Positions 32,420 through 47,701 of a stretch of DNA of 64,000 bases are shown piece after piece. The notes under the pieces were generated by a model. That model saw only the letters and a list, made by a program, of their open reading frames with translations. It was not told where the DNA came from and ran no database searches. This DNA comes from Leptospira kirschneri serovar Cynopteri str. 3522 CT (GTDB lineage: Bacteria; Spirochaetota; Leptospiria; Leptospirales; Leptospiraceae). How positions within the stretch are numbered: position 1 is the first letter of the stretch; the number at the start of each line of letters is the position of its first letter. Made by a program: the position numbers and the translations under genes. The DNA lies in assembly GCF_000243695.2 (NCBI RefSeq), contig NZ_AHMN02000013.1:217001-281000 (forward strand). The letters run 5' to 3'.

Positions 32420-33757
32420 TTAAATTTCCTTATATTCTATAGCCGTTTGAATTCCTCTTTTTTCATCTACAAGAAAGTTGATTAAAAGAGAAACGATAAA
32501 GAAAATAGAGACTACTAAAAAGGAATTTCTTAAATCAAAAAGAACCTGTAATCCACCTACGGCGACTAGACCAAATGCGGCGGCTATTTTTCCGGATAAA
32601 CCCCAAAGACCGAAAAATTCTCCTGATTTAGATTCCGGAGCGAAAAGACCTACAATTGCTCGGCTTGCGGATTGTGTGGCTCCAAGACCTGCTCCTGCAA
32701 ATACAGTAGTTCCTACAAATACCCATTGTTTTGTAGTAGGAATTCCGATACCGGTTAAAAATTTTGTTAGATCTTCTACCCAATAGATCAATAGAAGGCA
32801 AGCAATCCATAATAAAAGCGTAATATTGAAAGTTTTTTTTGCGCCTATTCTATCTTGAATAAAACCGAATATGATCGCCCCAATCGCCGCAAAAAGTTGG
32901 ATCAATAAGAACATAGCAATCTCGTGTTCTTTTTGAGTTTTAATTTCCTGAGCTCCGTAAATAAAAGCGAAACTGATCACGATTCCGAGTGCAGCCATTG
33001 CGAAAAACAAAGACACAAGATACAAAGCCATGTCTCGAAATTTATGGATTTCTTTCAGAGTGGAGGTAACTCTTTCCACTCCGATTTTAAGATAGGAAAG
33101 TCCTGCTGGTTTTTCTTTTCCGGCGGTATATTCTCTCAAAAGAAGAAAGGTTGGAATTCCGGAAAATAAAAAGAAGAATGCGGTATAAGGACCGACCAAA
33201 CGGAGACTATTAAAATTCTCCATCGTTTTCGGACCTAGGGTGTTGACTAACGCAACCGCCGCGATTCCTCCGAAATATCCAATTCCCCAAGCATAACCGG
33301 AAATTTTACCTAGATCTTCTCTTGGTCCTAGATAAGGAAGAAAACTGGAAGCGAAGTTTTCGCCGGATGCAAAAAAGAAATTAGAAAAGATGATTAGAAT
33401 AAACGCTAAGAGATATTGTCCAGGAGCGATTACGAACCAGAGTGCGCTTGTTGAAATGATACAAAAAATGTAACTATAAAATAGAAACTGTTTTTTCCGC
33501 GCGGAATAATCTGTGATCGCTCCGAATATCGGACCTGTTACAACTACTAAAAGATAGGAAATTGCAAGGGCGATTGACCAAAGTAGATTTCCGTATTCGA
33601 ACGGATTTTCTTGATCGGAAGACGCCGGAACTACCAATTGGCTGAAAATGATTCCGTAAGTTACACTAATGATGACTGTCGTATAGGATGAGTTCGCGAA
33701 ATCGAACATGCACCAGCCGAGGATTTCTCGAAATGGGGCTCTTTTAATATCTTGCAT
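32420..33757 (-). CDS. UMF1-family MFS transporter (Atg22-like)
   Basis: 445 residues, about 12 membrane helices. The N-terminus ILGWCMFDFANSSYTTVIISVTYG is the UMF1/Atg22 signature, and the conserved loop GAITDYSARKKQFL follows helix 2. GYAWGIGYFGGIAAVAL and GATQSASRAIVGLFAPESKSGEFFGLWGLSGK also match the family. In bacteria the substrate is unknown; the yeast relative exports vacuolar amino acids. AAAGG is seven bases before the ATG. The DNA at 32703-32720, coding for FVGTTVF, matches the dispersed G motif. Confidence 0.88.
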   Translation of the reverse strand: MQDIKRAPFREILGWCMFDFANSSYTTVIISVTYGIIFSQLVVPASSDQENPFEYGNLLWSIALAISYLLVVVTGPIFGAITDYSARKKQFLFYSYIFCIISTSALWFVIAPGQYLLAFILIIFSNFFFASGENFASSFLPYLGPREDLGKISGYAWGIGYFGGIAAVALVNTLGPKTMENFNSLRLVGPYTAFFFLFSGIPTFLLLREYTAGKEKPAGLSYLKIGVERVTSTLKEIHKFRDMALYLVSLFFAMAALGIVISFAFIYGAQEIKTQKEHEIAMFLLIQLFAAIGAIIFGFIQDRIGAKKTFNITLLLWIACLLLIYWVEDLTKFLTGIGIPTTKQWVFVGTTVFAGAGLGATQSASRAIVGLFAPESKSGEFFGLWGLSGKIAAAFGLVAVGGLQVLFDLRNSFLVVSIFFIVSLLINFLVDEKRGIQTAIEYKEI

Positions 33758-33906
33758 GGTTTGCCTTTCTGTTTTTGATCAGAAATTTCGAAGGCTATTT
33801 TTTTGAAAACAGGGTGTCAAATGAAAACCGTAAAAAATTTCTCTTGCATAGGATTTTCGAAGTCTTTAATCTGAATGAAAGACCTCGTCCAATAAAATAA
33901 AAGAAT

Positions 33907-34134
33907 ATGGATTCTTCCTTTTTCAATCAAGTTGATCTCTACCAACTCATGCGCCCTCGAAAGGTTTGTGTATGCAATCAAATTTCCGAAGAAGAAATTT
34001 TGACTTCTATCCGAAACGGAAATGATGCACTTCAAAAACTCATGGACGATACCGGAGCCTCAACCGGTTGTGGAACCTGCTCTAATACGATTCTTAAAAT
34101 TTTAGCCAAAGAACTTAAAGTTTCGAAAGAATGA
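33907..34134 (+). CDS. BFD-like [2Fe-2S]-binding protein
   Basis: 75 residues. The BFD-like fold is shown by RPRKVCVCNQISEEEILTSI and the distal GASTGCGTCSNTILKIL, giving a C-x-C...C-x2-C cluster site. This is the bacterioferritin-associated ferredoxin pattern also found in NirB and related reductases. A first-half extension of about 17 residues precedes the core. Its TGA overlaps the ATG of the RibD-like gene (ATGA at 34131-34134), so the two are translationally coupled. Possible roles are iron release from bacterioferritin or electron transfer to the neighbour. No bacterioferritin gene lies in the window. Confidence 0.78.
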   Translation: MDSSFFNQVDLYQLMRPRKVCVCNQISEEEILTSIRNGNDALQKLMDDTGASTGCGTCSNTILKILAKELKVSKE

Positions 34135-34781
34135 ATTCTTTGCCAAACGTATCCATCAATATGGCTATGACTTTGGACGGGAAGGTTTCTCGCCCAGATG
34201 GAAAATGGTATGGACTTTCTTCCAAAAATGATAAGAAAAAAATGGATGAAATTCGTTCCAAGGCGGAAGTTTTAATTTTAGGAAAAAATTCAATTTTAAA
34301 TGACGATCCTATCGTTCATCTTCGTTATGTAGATGACGTTCAAGATCCTCGTCCGGTGATTTTGGTTCGATCCGGAACGATTCCGAAAGACAAAAAAGTA
34401 TTCCGTTTTTCTAAAGAACCACCTTTGATTTTTTGTTTAAACGAAAACTATCATTTAATCCAAGAAAATCTTTCTTCTTGTGCGCAGATCGTTCCCATTT
34501 CCGGAAATGATTTGAGTCCATTAGAAGTTCTTAAAGTTCTTTCCGAAATGGGTTATAAGGAAATTCTTTTAGAGGGTGGTCCTTCTTTGAACGATTCTTT
34601 TTTTCGGTTGAATTTAGTTTCTAGAATTTATCTTACGATCGTCCCTTTTATAATCGGAAAAAAGGATCTTCCTTCCATTACGGGCGGACGGGATGAATAT
34701 TTGGGTTTTGATCTAAAAAAATGGAATTTGATTTCTTCAAAGACATTAGAAAATGAAATTTTTCTAATATACGAAAATTAA
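34131..34781 (+). CDS. RibD C-terminal/dihydrofolate-reductase-like reductase
   Basis: 216 residues of the RibD_C fold. SINMAMTLDGKVSRPDGK is the N-terminal NADPH/substrate region, RSKAEVLILGKNSILNDDP holds the family's G-x-x-T-x-x-x-D-D-P-like motif, PRPVILVRSG follows, and ILLEGGPSLNDSFF is the C-terminal signature. RibD_C reduces the ribosylaminopyrimidine in riboflavin synthesis. There is no deaminase domain, so this may be a stand-alone reductase for riboflavin or another pterin/folate-like substrate. It overlaps the BFD-like gene by four bases. Confidence 0.8.
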   Translation: MNSLPNVSINMAMTLDGKVSRPDGKWYGLSSKNDKKKMDEIRSKAEVLILGKNSILNDDPIVHLRYVDDVQDPRPVILVRSGTIPKDKKVFRFSKEPPLIFCLNENYHLIQENLSSCAQIVPISGNDLSPLEVLKVLSEMGYKEILLEGGPSLNDSFFRLNLVSRIYLTIVPFIIGKKDLPSITGGRDEYLGFDLKKWNLISSKTLENEIFLIYEN

Positions 34782-34870
34782 ATTTGATTCGGTCTTGAAA
34801 TTTTTTAAATCCTACAACATTTCAAGTTTTGTCTTTTGGGCTAAATATTTTTTAAGGATAGAATAAATAA

Positions 34871-34951
34871 GATTGAAAAATTCCATAGCTCAATTAACAA
34901 AACTGCTTCCATGAAATAGAAACAGATGGAGAATTCATTTTTCAACAATCT
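34871..34951 (+). repeat. M element, subtype 2, decayed copy
   Basis: GATTGAAAAATTCC, interior AACAAAACTGCTTCC and the end GAATTCATTTTTCAACAATC align with the copy at 39133, but the outer six bases of both inverted ends are eroded. It abuts the H repeat that follows. Confidence 0.6.
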
Positions 34952-35043
34952 ACTAATCTCTATAAAATTGAGCACCGTTAATTTTATCACAAAACGCTGA
35001 TTCTATGTAAAATATTAGGTACTTTATTATATAGTTATGAATA
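34952..35043 (+). repeat. H repeat, copy 1
   Basis: ACTAATCTCTATAAAATTGA, then ACGCTGATTCTATGTAAAAT and TTAGGTACTTTATTATATAG. Nearly identical to 47702-47794 and 63575-63667. The left (CTATAAAATTGAGTACC) and right (GGTACTTTATTATATAG) arms are imperfect inverted repeats of about 17 bp. It lies about 50 bp before the transglycosylase gene and could influence its expression. Confidence 0.85.
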
Positions 35044-35091
35044 ATACAAAATGAAAATAAGTATAGTGAAACAAATTCGGTGTGAGTTTTT

Positions 35092-35724
<633 letters not shown>

Positions 35725-35743
35725 AGATTATTCAGATTTACAT

Positions 35744-35800
35744 AATAAAATACCTATTTAATAGTTTATGCTTTAATCATGTGAATTTAGAGAAAGAAAA
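35744..35800 (+). repeat. short dispersed repeat (copies at 19001 and 51260)
   Basis: ATAAAATACCTATTTAATAG, then TTTATGCTTTAATCATGTG and AGAGAAAGAAAAT. The second half, AGAGAAAGAAAA, is also present at 51304-51315. Confidence 0.6.
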
Positions 35801-35895
35801 TCCGAATATTCAAAATTTTATAACTAACTTGGTTAAAGAAAAAATCGAAAAAAAATTTTGTGAACAAATTTTTAGAAAGTCGTATGATATAATTG

Positions 35896-36436
<541 letters not shown>

Positions 36437-36636
36437 ATTAGTTAGAACTTATTCTAAAGTTTTTCGAATTTCCTGGAAAGTCTTAAACTCCAACTTTTTT
36501 AAAGATTTTGAAAAAGACTATAAACTCTGAAAAAGATGTTTGTAGGAGCCATGGTGATTTCAAGAATTCGTAAAGATGAGGATTTTTTTTGAAAACATCC
36601 AAAGTCTTAAATTTATGAAAGAATGGAAGTATCAAC

Positions 36637-37143
36637 ATGTCGGTTTCTGAATCTGTAACTCAAGCTTGGAGTGATATGAACAAGATGGCGGATAAAATGT
36701 TCAAAGAATACGGTCTTAGTCTTGAACTTCCACCTAAATCATTTCAGGAAATGAAAGCTGAGTTCGTTGAATTTGAACCTCCAAAAAGACTTGTGGTTCG
36801 GATTCCTTATGACGCTCGTTTTACAAATCCGGTCGGGATTTTTCAAGGTGGAATGCTTTGTACCGCTTTGGATAATACCTTTGGTCCTCTTTCTTATCTT
36901 GCGGCCAAAAGACCCTGTGTTACAACCGATTTATCCACTCAATTTTTTAGAACCTTCTCTTTAAAAGACGAGTATGTTTTGATTGAAGCAAAGGTTGTTT
37001 CTAAATCTCCGGCTATGATGACCATGCAAGCAGAAGTTAGAAATCCTAAAAATAAACTTGTTGCGATTTCTACTACAAGCGTTTTGATTTTACAGGAATC
37101 GATGTTAAAAAGAATGACGAGTAAACAAGAGCAAGAGGATTAA
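36637..37143 (+). CDS. PaaI-type hotdog-fold thioesterase
   Basis: 168 residues. The hotdog domain spans about residues 40-155: RLVVRIPYDARFTNPVGIFQGGMLCTALDN carries the conserved N-P, H/Q-G-G and D/N residues of PaaI enzymes, and TTDLSTQFFRTFSLKDEYVLIEAKVVSK forms the second half of the sheet. Members hydrolyse acyl-CoA thioesters in the cytoplasm. The usual H-G-G appears here as Q-G-G. An N-terminal helix of about 35 residues precedes the domain. GGAAG is eight bases upstream of the ATG. Substrate unknown. Confidence 0.82.
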   Translation: MSVSESVTQAWSDMNKMADKMFKEYGLSLELPPKSFQEMKAEFVEFEPPKRLVVRIPYDARFTNPVGIFQGGMLCTALDNTFGPLSYLAAKRPCVTTDLSTQFFRTFSLKDEYVLIEAKVVSKSPAMMTMQAEVRNPKNKLVAISTTSVLILQESMLKRMTSKQEQED

Positions 37144-37255
37144 AATTTTTGAGTTTAAATTTTGCGTTAACTGATTTTGCAGTCCATTTTAGTTATGAAA
37201 TTTGTCGGCGGATTGGTCTGAATTTTTTTACTCTCAGTTCTTATTATATGAATGT

Positions 37256-37528
37256 GAACTCGACGTAAGAAAACGGGAAAGAATTTTCTAAAAGTATGAG
37301 TTCTTACAATTTTAGGATTTGTTCGTAAAATCTAGATTTGCAGTAGTTCCCACATCATTTTTACTGACAAACCTAAGTTTTGTAATAGTTCCCACACTTG
37401 GATACTATAGATTCAATTATTATAAACTTCTATCTTTTTAATTGTAGTAGTTCCCACATTTAAAGAATTGATCTGTAAAGTTTAGATTCTAACTTTTTTC
37501 AGAATCATGGGTTGCTTACGTCGAATTC
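37256..37528 (+). repeat. module-2 repeat, free-standing copy with four G motifs
   Basis: Inverted ends GAACTCGACGTAAG (37256-37269) and CTTACGTCGAATTC (37515-37528) match at 13 of 14 positions. Inside, G motifs lie at about 37296-37312, 37334-37350, 37381-37396 and 37442-37460, all in the same orientation. The segment GAAAGAATTTTCTAAAAGTA next to the left end is shared with 31845 in copy B. There is no L1 next to it. Confidence 0.75.
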
Positions 37529-37586
37529 TTTATATATTATAATAATTGAATATACTAAAATGAAGGATTTGGTCCTGTGAGAAAGG

Positions 37587-38501
37587 TCAACTACAATCGA
37601 TTTGTTCGCAATTTTCTCTTTCTTCTTCTGTTTCTAATGTGACGTGTTCAATTTTTAAACCTTTCAGAATTTCTCTTGCCTTGGACTTTATAATTCTCTG
37701 ATGTTCGAAAGTAAGGTCGTTTTTTAAAACGAGGTGTGCGGTCAGCGCATTTTCGGTCGTACTTAAGGACCAGATATGAATATGATGAATATTTAATACA
37801 CCTTCTATGGATTTGAGTTCCTTTTCTACAATTCCAGATTGTATCGTTTCTGGTGTGGAATCCAAACTCAATCTGAGACTTTGTTTAAATAGAGGGATAT
37901 TACCGTAAAGAATCACTGATCCCACTAAAAGACCAACCACCGGATCGATCCAAAAAAATCCGAGCCACTGGATCAACAAACCGGAAATGATTACACCCAA
38001 GGATACTAATCCGTCTGCGAGAAGGTGCAAATAAGCGCCTTTCATGTTGATGTCTTTGTCTTTACTTTTATGAAATAAAAAAGAAGAGGAAAAATTTACC
38101 AAAACACCTACAAATGCCACTGCGGCGATCATGCCACCTGGAACGGGACTGGGTTTAGATAACTTTTCGATCGATTCGTATACAATTAAACCGACGGTTC
38201 CGAAAATGAGAATGGAATTGAATAAACTTACTAAAATTGTAGATTTTTTCCAACCATAAGTGAATCCGGGAAAGGGTTTTTTTTCCTGCAATTTAATTGC
38301 GATCCAAGCCAGTAATAAGGAACTTACGTCCATTAAGTTATGGCCCGCGTCTGAAAGTAAGGCGAGAGATCCTGACGTTAGGCCGATTCCAGCTTCGATT
38401 CCGGCGTAAATTAGGTTAAAGATCATTGCGATCACAAGGCTTTTACCTGCGTTTTCGGAATGGTGGTCGTGAGAATGGTTATGCGAATGATGATGTCCCA
38501 T
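37587..38501 (-). CDS. cation diffusion facilitator (Zn/Co/Cd efflux, CzcD/ZitB-like)
   Basis: 304 residues. The His-rich N-terminus (MGHHHSHNHSHDHHSE) is followed by six membrane helices. GSLALLSDAGHNLMDVSSLLLAW supplies the metal-site H-x3-D of helix 2, and GAYLHLLADGLVSLGVIISG the matching H-x3-D of helix 5. This is the Zn-type arrangement rather than the all-Asp Fe/Mn type. The C-terminal cytoplasmic domain includes GVLNIHHIHIWSLSTTENALTAH. It probably exports zinc or a similar divalent ion by proton antiport. Single gene between repeat-rich gaps. Confidence 0.92.
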   Translation of the reverse strand: MGHHHSHNHSHDHHSENAGKSLVIAMIFNLIYAGIEAGIGLTSGSLALLSDAGHNLMDVSSLLLAWIAIKLQEKKPFPGFTYGWKKSTILVSLFNSILIFGTVGLIVYESIEKLSKPSPVPGGMIAAVAFVGVLVNFSSSFLFHKSKDKDINMKGAYLHLLADGLVSLGVIISGLLIQWLGFFWIDPVVGLLVGSVILYGNIPLFKQSLRLSLDSTPETIQSGIVEKELKSIEGVLNIHHIHIWSLSTTENALTAHLVLKNDLTFEHQRIIKSKAREILKGLKIEHVTLETEEERENCEQIDCS

Positions 38502-38730
38502 GAGTTGTTGAAAACGATACCATTCTCAGATTAGAGAAGCTACGAGTTTGTAAACTGAAAAATAGGCTCTTTGTTGAGAATCGATTCTCTGGAAGGAGAA
38601 TTTTTTCATCATCTGAATGGAAGTTTCGCTCTATTCTATTAGACTTTTATGAAATAGTTTTCCCTTATTATGTAAACTTTCGCTTTGTTAAAAAATTTTT
38701 AGAAACTGACTGATGATTTGGTTTTTTATT

Positions 38731-38996
38731 ACTGATCCCTATGAAAATAAGTACCGTTACTACTCGGGCACATAAATAGAATACTTGGGTTGATTGTTTC
38801 AAAAACTTGAATGTTTTGGTCTTGCTCTAAAATGCCGTAAATCCCGAATTTGCGGTTTTTTTAAGTACTGCTATTTTTTTCCAAATTCGGTCGTTATAAC
38901 TTGGTACTATCTTCATACGTCGAGTAGTAATTCTATCACAAAACGCTGATTCTATGTAAAATATTAGGTACTTTATTATTTAGTTATGAGTAAAGG
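38731..38996 (+). repeat. H repeat, copy 2, split by a TA-flanked element
   Basis: The left part ACTGATCCCTATGAAAATAA plus GTACCGTTA (38731-38759) and the right part TAATTCTATCACAAAACGCT onward (38928-38996) together form a complete H repeat. The interruption falls exactly at the TA of GTTAATTC, as judged against the uninterrupted copies at 34952, 47702 and 63575. Confidence 0.85.
38760..38927 (+). mobile_element. about 168-bp non-autonomous element with TA target duplication
   Basis: Begins CTACTCGGGCACATAAATAG and ends CTTCATACGTCGAGTAG. The outer seven bases are perfect inverted repeats and weaker complementarity extends about 25 bp inward. It is flanked by TA on both sides, and removing it plus one TA restores an intact H repeat. 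TA duplication is typical of IS630/Tc1-mariner-type transposition. No ORF. A partial relative is at 14931-14985. Confidence 0.8.
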
Positions 38997-39132
38997 ATCA
39001 ATTCCAAGGTTTGCTCTAAAACATTTCATTTCTATGGGAATCGTTTATAGATTCTAAAGATTTGTTGAGAATTCAAACTTAAAAATTTAAGATCTTATTT
39101 GAATTCACATTTCTATTCTTTTTTATTCGAAT

Positions 39133-39223
39133 AGAGTTGTTGAAAAAGCGGTTAACAAAACTACTTCAATTTACCGTTTTTATGAAACAGAAACAAATGG
39201 AGAATTTATTTTTCAACGACTCT
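39133..39223 (+). mobile_element. M element, subtype 2, copy 1
   Basis: AGAGTTGTTGAAAAAGCGG to ATTTATTTTTCAACGACTCT, 91 bp, with inverted ends. It is flanked by AAT on the left and AAG on the right. The interior (TTAACAAAACTACTTCAATT, TTACCGTTTTTATGAAACAG) differs from subtype 1. It ends three bases before L1 copy D. Confidence 0.75.
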
Positions 39224-39226
39224 AAG

Positions 39227-39507
<281 letters not shown>

Positions 39508-39628
39508 TGTAGAATCTCTTTTAAAAAAGAAATCAATTTAGAAGAGTATAAGGGATACGTTTTTTGAAAATCCATCGTTCATTTATTTTGGTTATAAATG
39601 GATCTCTGTAGAGTAAATAAATCTATCT

Positions 39629-39684
39629 ATCTCAAAAATACTTTATATTTGCTTAAAATGCCAATTCTAAGATATTTTTGAGAT
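39629..39684 (+). repeat. 56-bp hairpin repeat, uninterrupted copy
   Basis: ATCTCAAAAATACTTTATAT to GATATTTTTGAGAT. Perfect 12-bp inverted ends. It matches the two halves flanking the M element at 19170-19270 and therefore serves as the empty site. Confidence 0.8.
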
Positions 39685-39878
39685 GGTTTATAAGTGTGAA
39701 TTTTAAGATTAATCTCTGTTCAGAAGCATTCTGGACGATTGATTCTATCGTTTTGAACCATTCGGTTCACGTTCTTAAAATATCGATATTTTGAAGTCCG
39801 AACTTTTGATTTCAAAACTTCTTTTAAAAAATATCTAGAAAGTCATCTGAAACCGAAACAATTGTTGCAATTGTTTTT

Positions 39879-40900
<1,022 letters not shown>

Positions 40901-40916
<16 letters not shown>

Positions 40917-41347
40917 GTAAAGTAGGCGAAGAAGAACACCCTCGTAAAAAAAGAAAAAGAAAAGTAAAAAAGAAATCTATTTTGGGGGGAATATTCATCG
41001 TATTCGCAGGGCTTCCTATTTTGATCGCTTGGATTTCACTTCGTACTTTTTTTTGTTGGGGTAATTTGAGTTATTCGGGAGAAGTTTTTTGTACCGTTTC
41101 CGGTGCTATCAATCCACTCCTTTTGATCTTAACTTCGGTTCTAATTTTTTTGACGTTTGTGGATCTTCATAAACTGGGAGACGAACTAGAAGAGCTACCT
41201 AAATGGTCTTCGAAACGGATTTATAAAGGATTTCGATCTCTGGAAAAAATGGATAAAATTCATTTTCTATTTTCATTTGTCTCTTTTTTAGGAGCTTTGG
41301 TCATTGGCCTGTACCTTCTGAATTATTTTGAATTTAGTTTATTTTAA
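40901..41347 (+). CDS. hypothetical membrane protein
   Basis: 148 residues. A very basic N-terminus (HPRKKRKRKVKKKS) precedes three hydrophobic segments: GGIFIVFAGLPILIAW, INPLLLILTSVLIFLTFV and FVSFLGALVIGLYLLNYF. The basic tail should face the cytoplasm. No family recognised. It starts inside the upstream exported-protein gene, with GGAG seven bases before the ATG, and ends 28 bp before the GMC oxidoreductase gene. The three form a likely operon. Confidence 0.65.
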
Positions 41348-41375
41348 TATATAAATATTATTATTCGGGGTTGTC

Positions 41376-43100
41376 ATGAAAAAGTACGAAGCGGTCGTGA
41401 TTGGTACTGGATTTGGTGGAGCCGTGAACGGTTGTAGGTTGAGTAAAAAATGGCCAGGTAAGGTTTTGATTCTGGAACGTGGAAAACGTTATCCTAAAGG
41501 TTCTTTTCCTCGTTCTCCTCATGACATGTCTAAGAATTTTTGGAATGTTCCGGAGGAGAACAGTTCCAAAGTTCGCCCTAAAAAACTTTCCAAATTAAAT
41601 CAAACGGGTCTGTTTGACATTCGAAATTATAAAAATATGGACGTGGTCATTTCTGCTGGGCTTGGTGGTGGGTCCTTGATTTACGCGAACGTATTTTTAG
41701 AACCCCCGGATCATATCTTTGACGAACGTTGGCCTGCAAACGTAAAAAAGAAAAGTTTAACACCATATTATAAAATTGTAAAAGAGGTTTTAGGTTCTAG
41801 GCCGATCCCTTTAAACGATGATCCTCGTAGAAAAATCGTTCGGACAACTCTTTACCAAAAGTTTGCAAAACACGCTGGTAGAGAATCTAAACTGGCGGAC
41901 ATCAATGTATTTTTTGGAAACGATTTTAAAAAACCGACTCTAATAGGGCTTCAGGAAAAAAATAGATACGGAGCCGTTCAGATTTCTTGTACGTATTGTG
42001 CGGAATGTGATATAGGGTGTAATACTCATTCTAAAAATACTTTAGATCTAAATTATCTTTTTGTTGCGGAGTATAAGTACAAGGCGGAGGTCAGGACGGA
42101 ACATCTGGTTCAAAAAATTGTTCCTCTTGGGCCGGATGGAAATGATAATTCTTCTTATCACGGCGAAAACGGTTATCGTGTTTATTTTAGAGATCTTTCC
42201 CATCAAAAAAGGGAACTAGTTTCCGTCGTTACAAAACGAGTGATTGTTTCTGCAGGAACGTTAGGAAGTACCGAGCTTCTTTTAAAGTGTAAGGAAGAAT
42301 TTAAAACACTTCCGGACATTTCGGATCATATAGGAAAACAATTTTCAGGCAACGGAGATTTTTTATCGTTTGCGATCAAAGGAAAAGAACCTGCTAATCC
42401 GAATTATGGTCCGGTCATCACTCAATATACCGATTATAATTTATTCAAGAGTTATAATCCTAAAAGGGCTTTTATACTTCAAGATGCTAGCTATCCGGTC
42501 TTTGCTTCTTATTTTGCTGCAGCATCTGTCCCATGGTTTTTAAGAATTGGATTTTTCTTTCATATGTTCGTGGAACTTTTCAAAAGATTTCTAAATGGAA
42601 AAATTTTTGGAAAGGTAGGTTATCTGATAAGTGAATTGTTGAAAGGAGATCTTTCTTATACGTCTGCGGTGTTGTTGTGTATGGGAATGGATCGAGCGGA
42701 CGGTTCGATGGTTTTAGATCGTAAAAAAAACTTTCAAGTTCAGTGGCCTCAAAAGAATAACATGTCTCTTTATGAAGCCATTTTAGGTGTGATGAAAGAT
42801 TTCGCTTCGTTTATCAAAACTGATTTTTATTTTCCACTTCCTACTTGGTCTTGGCCGATTCGAAATAACGTTTCCGTTCATCCACTTGGAGGTTGTATTC
42901 TTGGAAATTCTAAAACCGATTCGGTAACGTCTGCGGATTCTAAAACTTTTGGACAGGTTTTTTCGTATCAAGGGCTTTACGTTGCGGATGGAAGTCTTTC
43001 CCCTACTGCGATCGGAGCAAATCCTTCTATGACTATCGCCGCTCTTTCTGAAAAAGTTGCTGAGGGAATTACAGGAATCAAACCGACTGCCAATCTTTAG
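41376..43100 (+). CDS. GMC-family (cholesterol-oxidase-like) FAD oxidoreductase, paralog 1
   Basis: 574 residues. FAD-binding YEAVVIGTGFGGAVNGCRLS at the N-terminus with LILERGKRYPKGSFP. VISAGLGGGSLIYANVFLEPP is the second FAD/GMC signature, and SVHPLGGC with YVADGSLSPTAIGANPSMTIAALSE holds the active-site His-Asn region of cholesterol-oxidase-type GMC enzymes. Around residue 207 lies CTYCAECDIGC (C-x2-C-x2-C-x3-C) followed by KNTLDLNYL, present in all three paralogs here. Expected to oxidise an alcohol or sterol-like substrate. No Tat or Sec signal; cytoplasmic or membrane-associated. GGGG precedes the ATG. Confidence 0.85.
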   Translation: MKKYEAVVIGTGFGGAVNGCRLSKKWPGKVLILERGKRYPKGSFPRSPHDMSKNFWNVPEENSSKVRPKKLSKLNQTGLFDIRNYKNMDVVISAGLGGGSLIYANVFLEPPDHIFDERWPANVKKKSLTPYYKIVKEVLGSRPIPLNDDPRRKIVRTTLYQKFAKHAGRESKLADINVFFGNDFKKPTLIGLQEKNRYGAVQISCTYCAECDIGCNTHSKNTLDLNYLFVAEYKYKAEVRTEHLVQKIVPLGPDGNDNSSYHGENGYRVYFRDLSHQKRELVSVVTKRVIVSAGTLGSTELLLKCKEEFKTLPDISDHIGKQFSGNGDFLSFAIKGKEPANPNYGPVITQYTDYNLFKSYNPKRAFILQDASYPVFASYFAAASVPWFLRIGFFFHMFVELFKRFLNGKIFGKVGYLISELLKGDLSYTSAVLLCMGMDRADGSMVLDRKKNFQVQWPQKNNMSLYEAILGVMKDFASFIKTDFYFPLPTWSWPIRNNVSVHPLGGCILGNSKTDSVTSADSKTFGQVFSYQGLYVADGSLSPTAIGANPSMTIAALSEKVAEGITGIKPTANL

Positions 43101-43137
43101 TTAGGATGTATATAACTTCATAATATATGGTGAATTG

Positions 43138-43280
43138 AATGTGGGAACTCATACTTTTTAAATGTACTGATAAACCAAGATGAGGAAACGTAATTTGTGG
43201 GAACTACTACGAAGTTTAATAACGAAAAAATAACGTTCTCAAACTATGTTAAGAGACGTAATCTGTGGGAACTACTGCGT
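43138..43280 (+). repeat. three G motifs in the gap after GMC paralog 1
   Basis: Direct G motifs at 43138-43155, 43192-43212 and 43258-43280. The last two share a longer block (ACGTAATnTGTGGGAACTACTnCG) and are spaced about 66 bp. The 315-bp gap contains no gene. The last copy ends about 135 bp before the cyclase gene. Confidence 0.7.
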
Positions 43281-43415
43281 TTTGTTAAAAATTTATCAAA
43301 TGATTTTAGGCGGATTTCACTTGAGATTTTGTTATGGGCTTTTAAGTCATAGCGATTTATCTATCAGACTTGCAAAATTGAAGACACGAAAATAATATTC
43401 GTTTTTAGGATTATT

Positions 43416-47630
<4,215 letters not shown>

Positions 47631-47701
47631 AATTATGTTTTCTGTTTATTTAGTAAAATTTAAAATTATAATATTAAAAAAACAGTTTTGTTCCTAGCCT
47701 T

